Of a stretch of 27,603 nucleotides of DNA, positions 26,965-27,603 are shown one piece after another; within the stretch, counting starts at the first letter, position 1, and each line of letters opens with the position of its first letter. Source of the stretch: a virus; the IMG/VR virus record IMGVR_UViG_3300009376_000066, positions 1-27,603 of that record; one strand, 5' to 3'. The translations under genes were made by a program, and so were the position numbers. The notes beneath the pieces were generated by a model that did not search any database, was not told where the DNA came from, and worked only from the letters and a program-made list of their open reading frames with translations.

Positions 26965-27591
26965 TTATTTGTATTGAGACATTATCATTTCTTCCATCAT
27001 TTGATCTGAACCAAGATTGTATATTCCACCTAACGGATCAGGCAGTTGATCTGATTCATATGAAACAGTCGTATCATAAAATGCAACATCTGGAATATTC
27101 GCAGTTTGATAAGAAGAAAAATCTGCAGCTGCTGTTGTTATACCCATAAGTGCAATTTTCGTATCATTTACATCACCACCAGAAACTTCAATCGACTGTA
27201 AAATTCTTGACACTATAGCTTGAACAACTTTTGCTTTATCTGCTTTGGTTTCGTTTACTTCTTGTTTTGATTCTGATTTAGATTCCGATGACTCTGACTT
27301 TGATTCTGATTTAGACTCCACTTTTGACTCTACTTCAGCGACTTCACTAGTTGTTTCACTAGTTGTTTCACTAGTTACTTCGGCTACCTCACTAGTTGTT
27401 TCACTAGTTACTTCGCTAGTCACTTCACTAGTTACTTCACTCATAGCAGTTTCTACTTCAACAACTGCACTAGCTACCTCTGTTGTAGCAGTTGTACTAG
27501 CACTTGAACTCATACCCGTATTAACACTTGAACTCATACCCGTATTAATAGTCATTGATTGCACACCACCACTAGCAGTCGGTACACTCAT
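26965..27591 (-). CDS. Ser/Glu-repeat protein with conserved C-terminus, 208 aa
   Basis: The first half is low complexity: Ser/Thr-rich start, then SEVTSE/TTSEV repeats (about 50-85) and SESKSESK repeats (about 88-110). The second half is a folded-looking domain (VVQAIVSRILQSIEVSGGDV, then VAFYDTTVSYESDQLPDPLG) ending GSDQMMEEMIMSQYK. Probably a virion or envelope-linked protein with a flexible linker; the family is uncertain. The repeats vary easily by slippage. The upstream promoter lies outside the window. Confidence 0.6.
   Translation of the reverse strand: MSVPTASGGVQSMTINTGMSSSVNTGMSSSASTTATTEVASAVVEVETAMSEVTSEVTSEVTSETTSEVAEVTSETTSETTSEVAEVESKVESKSESKSESSESKSESKQEVNETKADKAKVVQAIVSRILQSIEVSGGDVNDTKIALMGITTAAADFSSYQTANIPDVAFYDTTVSYESDQLPDPLGGIYNLGSDQMMEEMIMSQYK
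27341..27440 (-). repeat. 12-bp tandem-like repeat (CACTAGTTGTTT/CACTAGTTACTT)
   Basis: About eight degenerate copies of a 12-base unit; the palindrome ACTAGT occurs six times within the block. It encodes the SEVTSETT repeats of the 208-residue protein. Confidence 0.85.
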
Positions 27592-27603
27592 TATAATAGT
27601 CCC

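Noticed and set aside
1-27603. CRISPR array, insertion sequence or integrase
   Set aside because: No regularly spaced repeats, transposase or recombinase motifs were seen; the repeats present lie in coding regions or at promoters.

Overview
The window looks like part of the genome of a T4-like marine myovirus. It carries baseplate, hub and tail genes of the T4 kind (gp4, gp48/54, gp53, gp27-like hub, gp5, PAAR tip, gp26, gp19-fold tube protein), a gp32 single-stranded DNA-binding protein next to a gp33-like late co-activator, and T4-type late promoters (TATAAATA). It is AT-rich, tightly packed and full of 4-base ATGA overlaps. The host is probably an alphaproteobacterium. I infer this from a circularly permuted, two-piece tmRNA gene whose predicted tag begins AND. 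The AT-rich, marine-phage style would fit a SAR11-type host, but nothing in the window proves it.

Layout. 1-2978 (minus): a run of about 16 very small genes, many with one membrane helix, ending in a truncated M15 peptidase. 3020-11295 (minus): a structural block of an unknown 244-residue protein, PAAR tip, unknown 317-residue protein, gp5 spike without a lysozyme domain, gp27-like hub, gp53 wedge, gp48/54 tube cap, an unknown 385-residue protein and gp4 nuclease. 11304-11333: two late promoters facing each other. 11346-15722 (plus): tube-fold protein, gp26 with a likely -1 frameshift extension, and a large tape-measure-like protein. 15736-18385 (minus): gp32, gp33, a small protein, ClpP-like protease, a SleB-type wall hydrolase with a lipoprotein signal, and a small membrane protein that could be its holin. 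18402-18768: terminator, a 71-residue basic protein and an early-type promoter. 18776-19040: the tmRNA. 19043-22228 (minus): dNMP kinase, micropeptides, two LPP20-type lipoproteins (one with a DUF4384-like domain) and a zinc-ribbon protein, the last three behind a second early-type promoter. 22341-27591 (minus): aldehyde dehydrogenase, a conserved hypothetical, PD-(D/E)XK nuclease, fatty acid desaturase, small secreted protein, NifU-like Fe-S scaffold, a membrane coiled-coil protein and a Ser/Glu-repeat protein.

How it may work together. The tail genes build the contractile tail. gp32, gp33, dNMP kinase and the nuclease serve replication, late transcription and nucleotide supply. SleB, the small membrane protein and the M15 peptidase fit lysis. 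The ALDH, desaturase and NifU-like genes look like metabolic genes taken from bacteria. The most striking combination is a phage-borne two-piece tmRNA lying about 1.1 kb from a ClpP-like peptidase with an intact catalytic triad, which suggests phage control of ribosome rescue and tagged-protein degradation. The two early-type promoters share a close design: terminator, TTTTTCC, TTGTAT-N17-TATAAT, and an inverted repeat over the -10 box.
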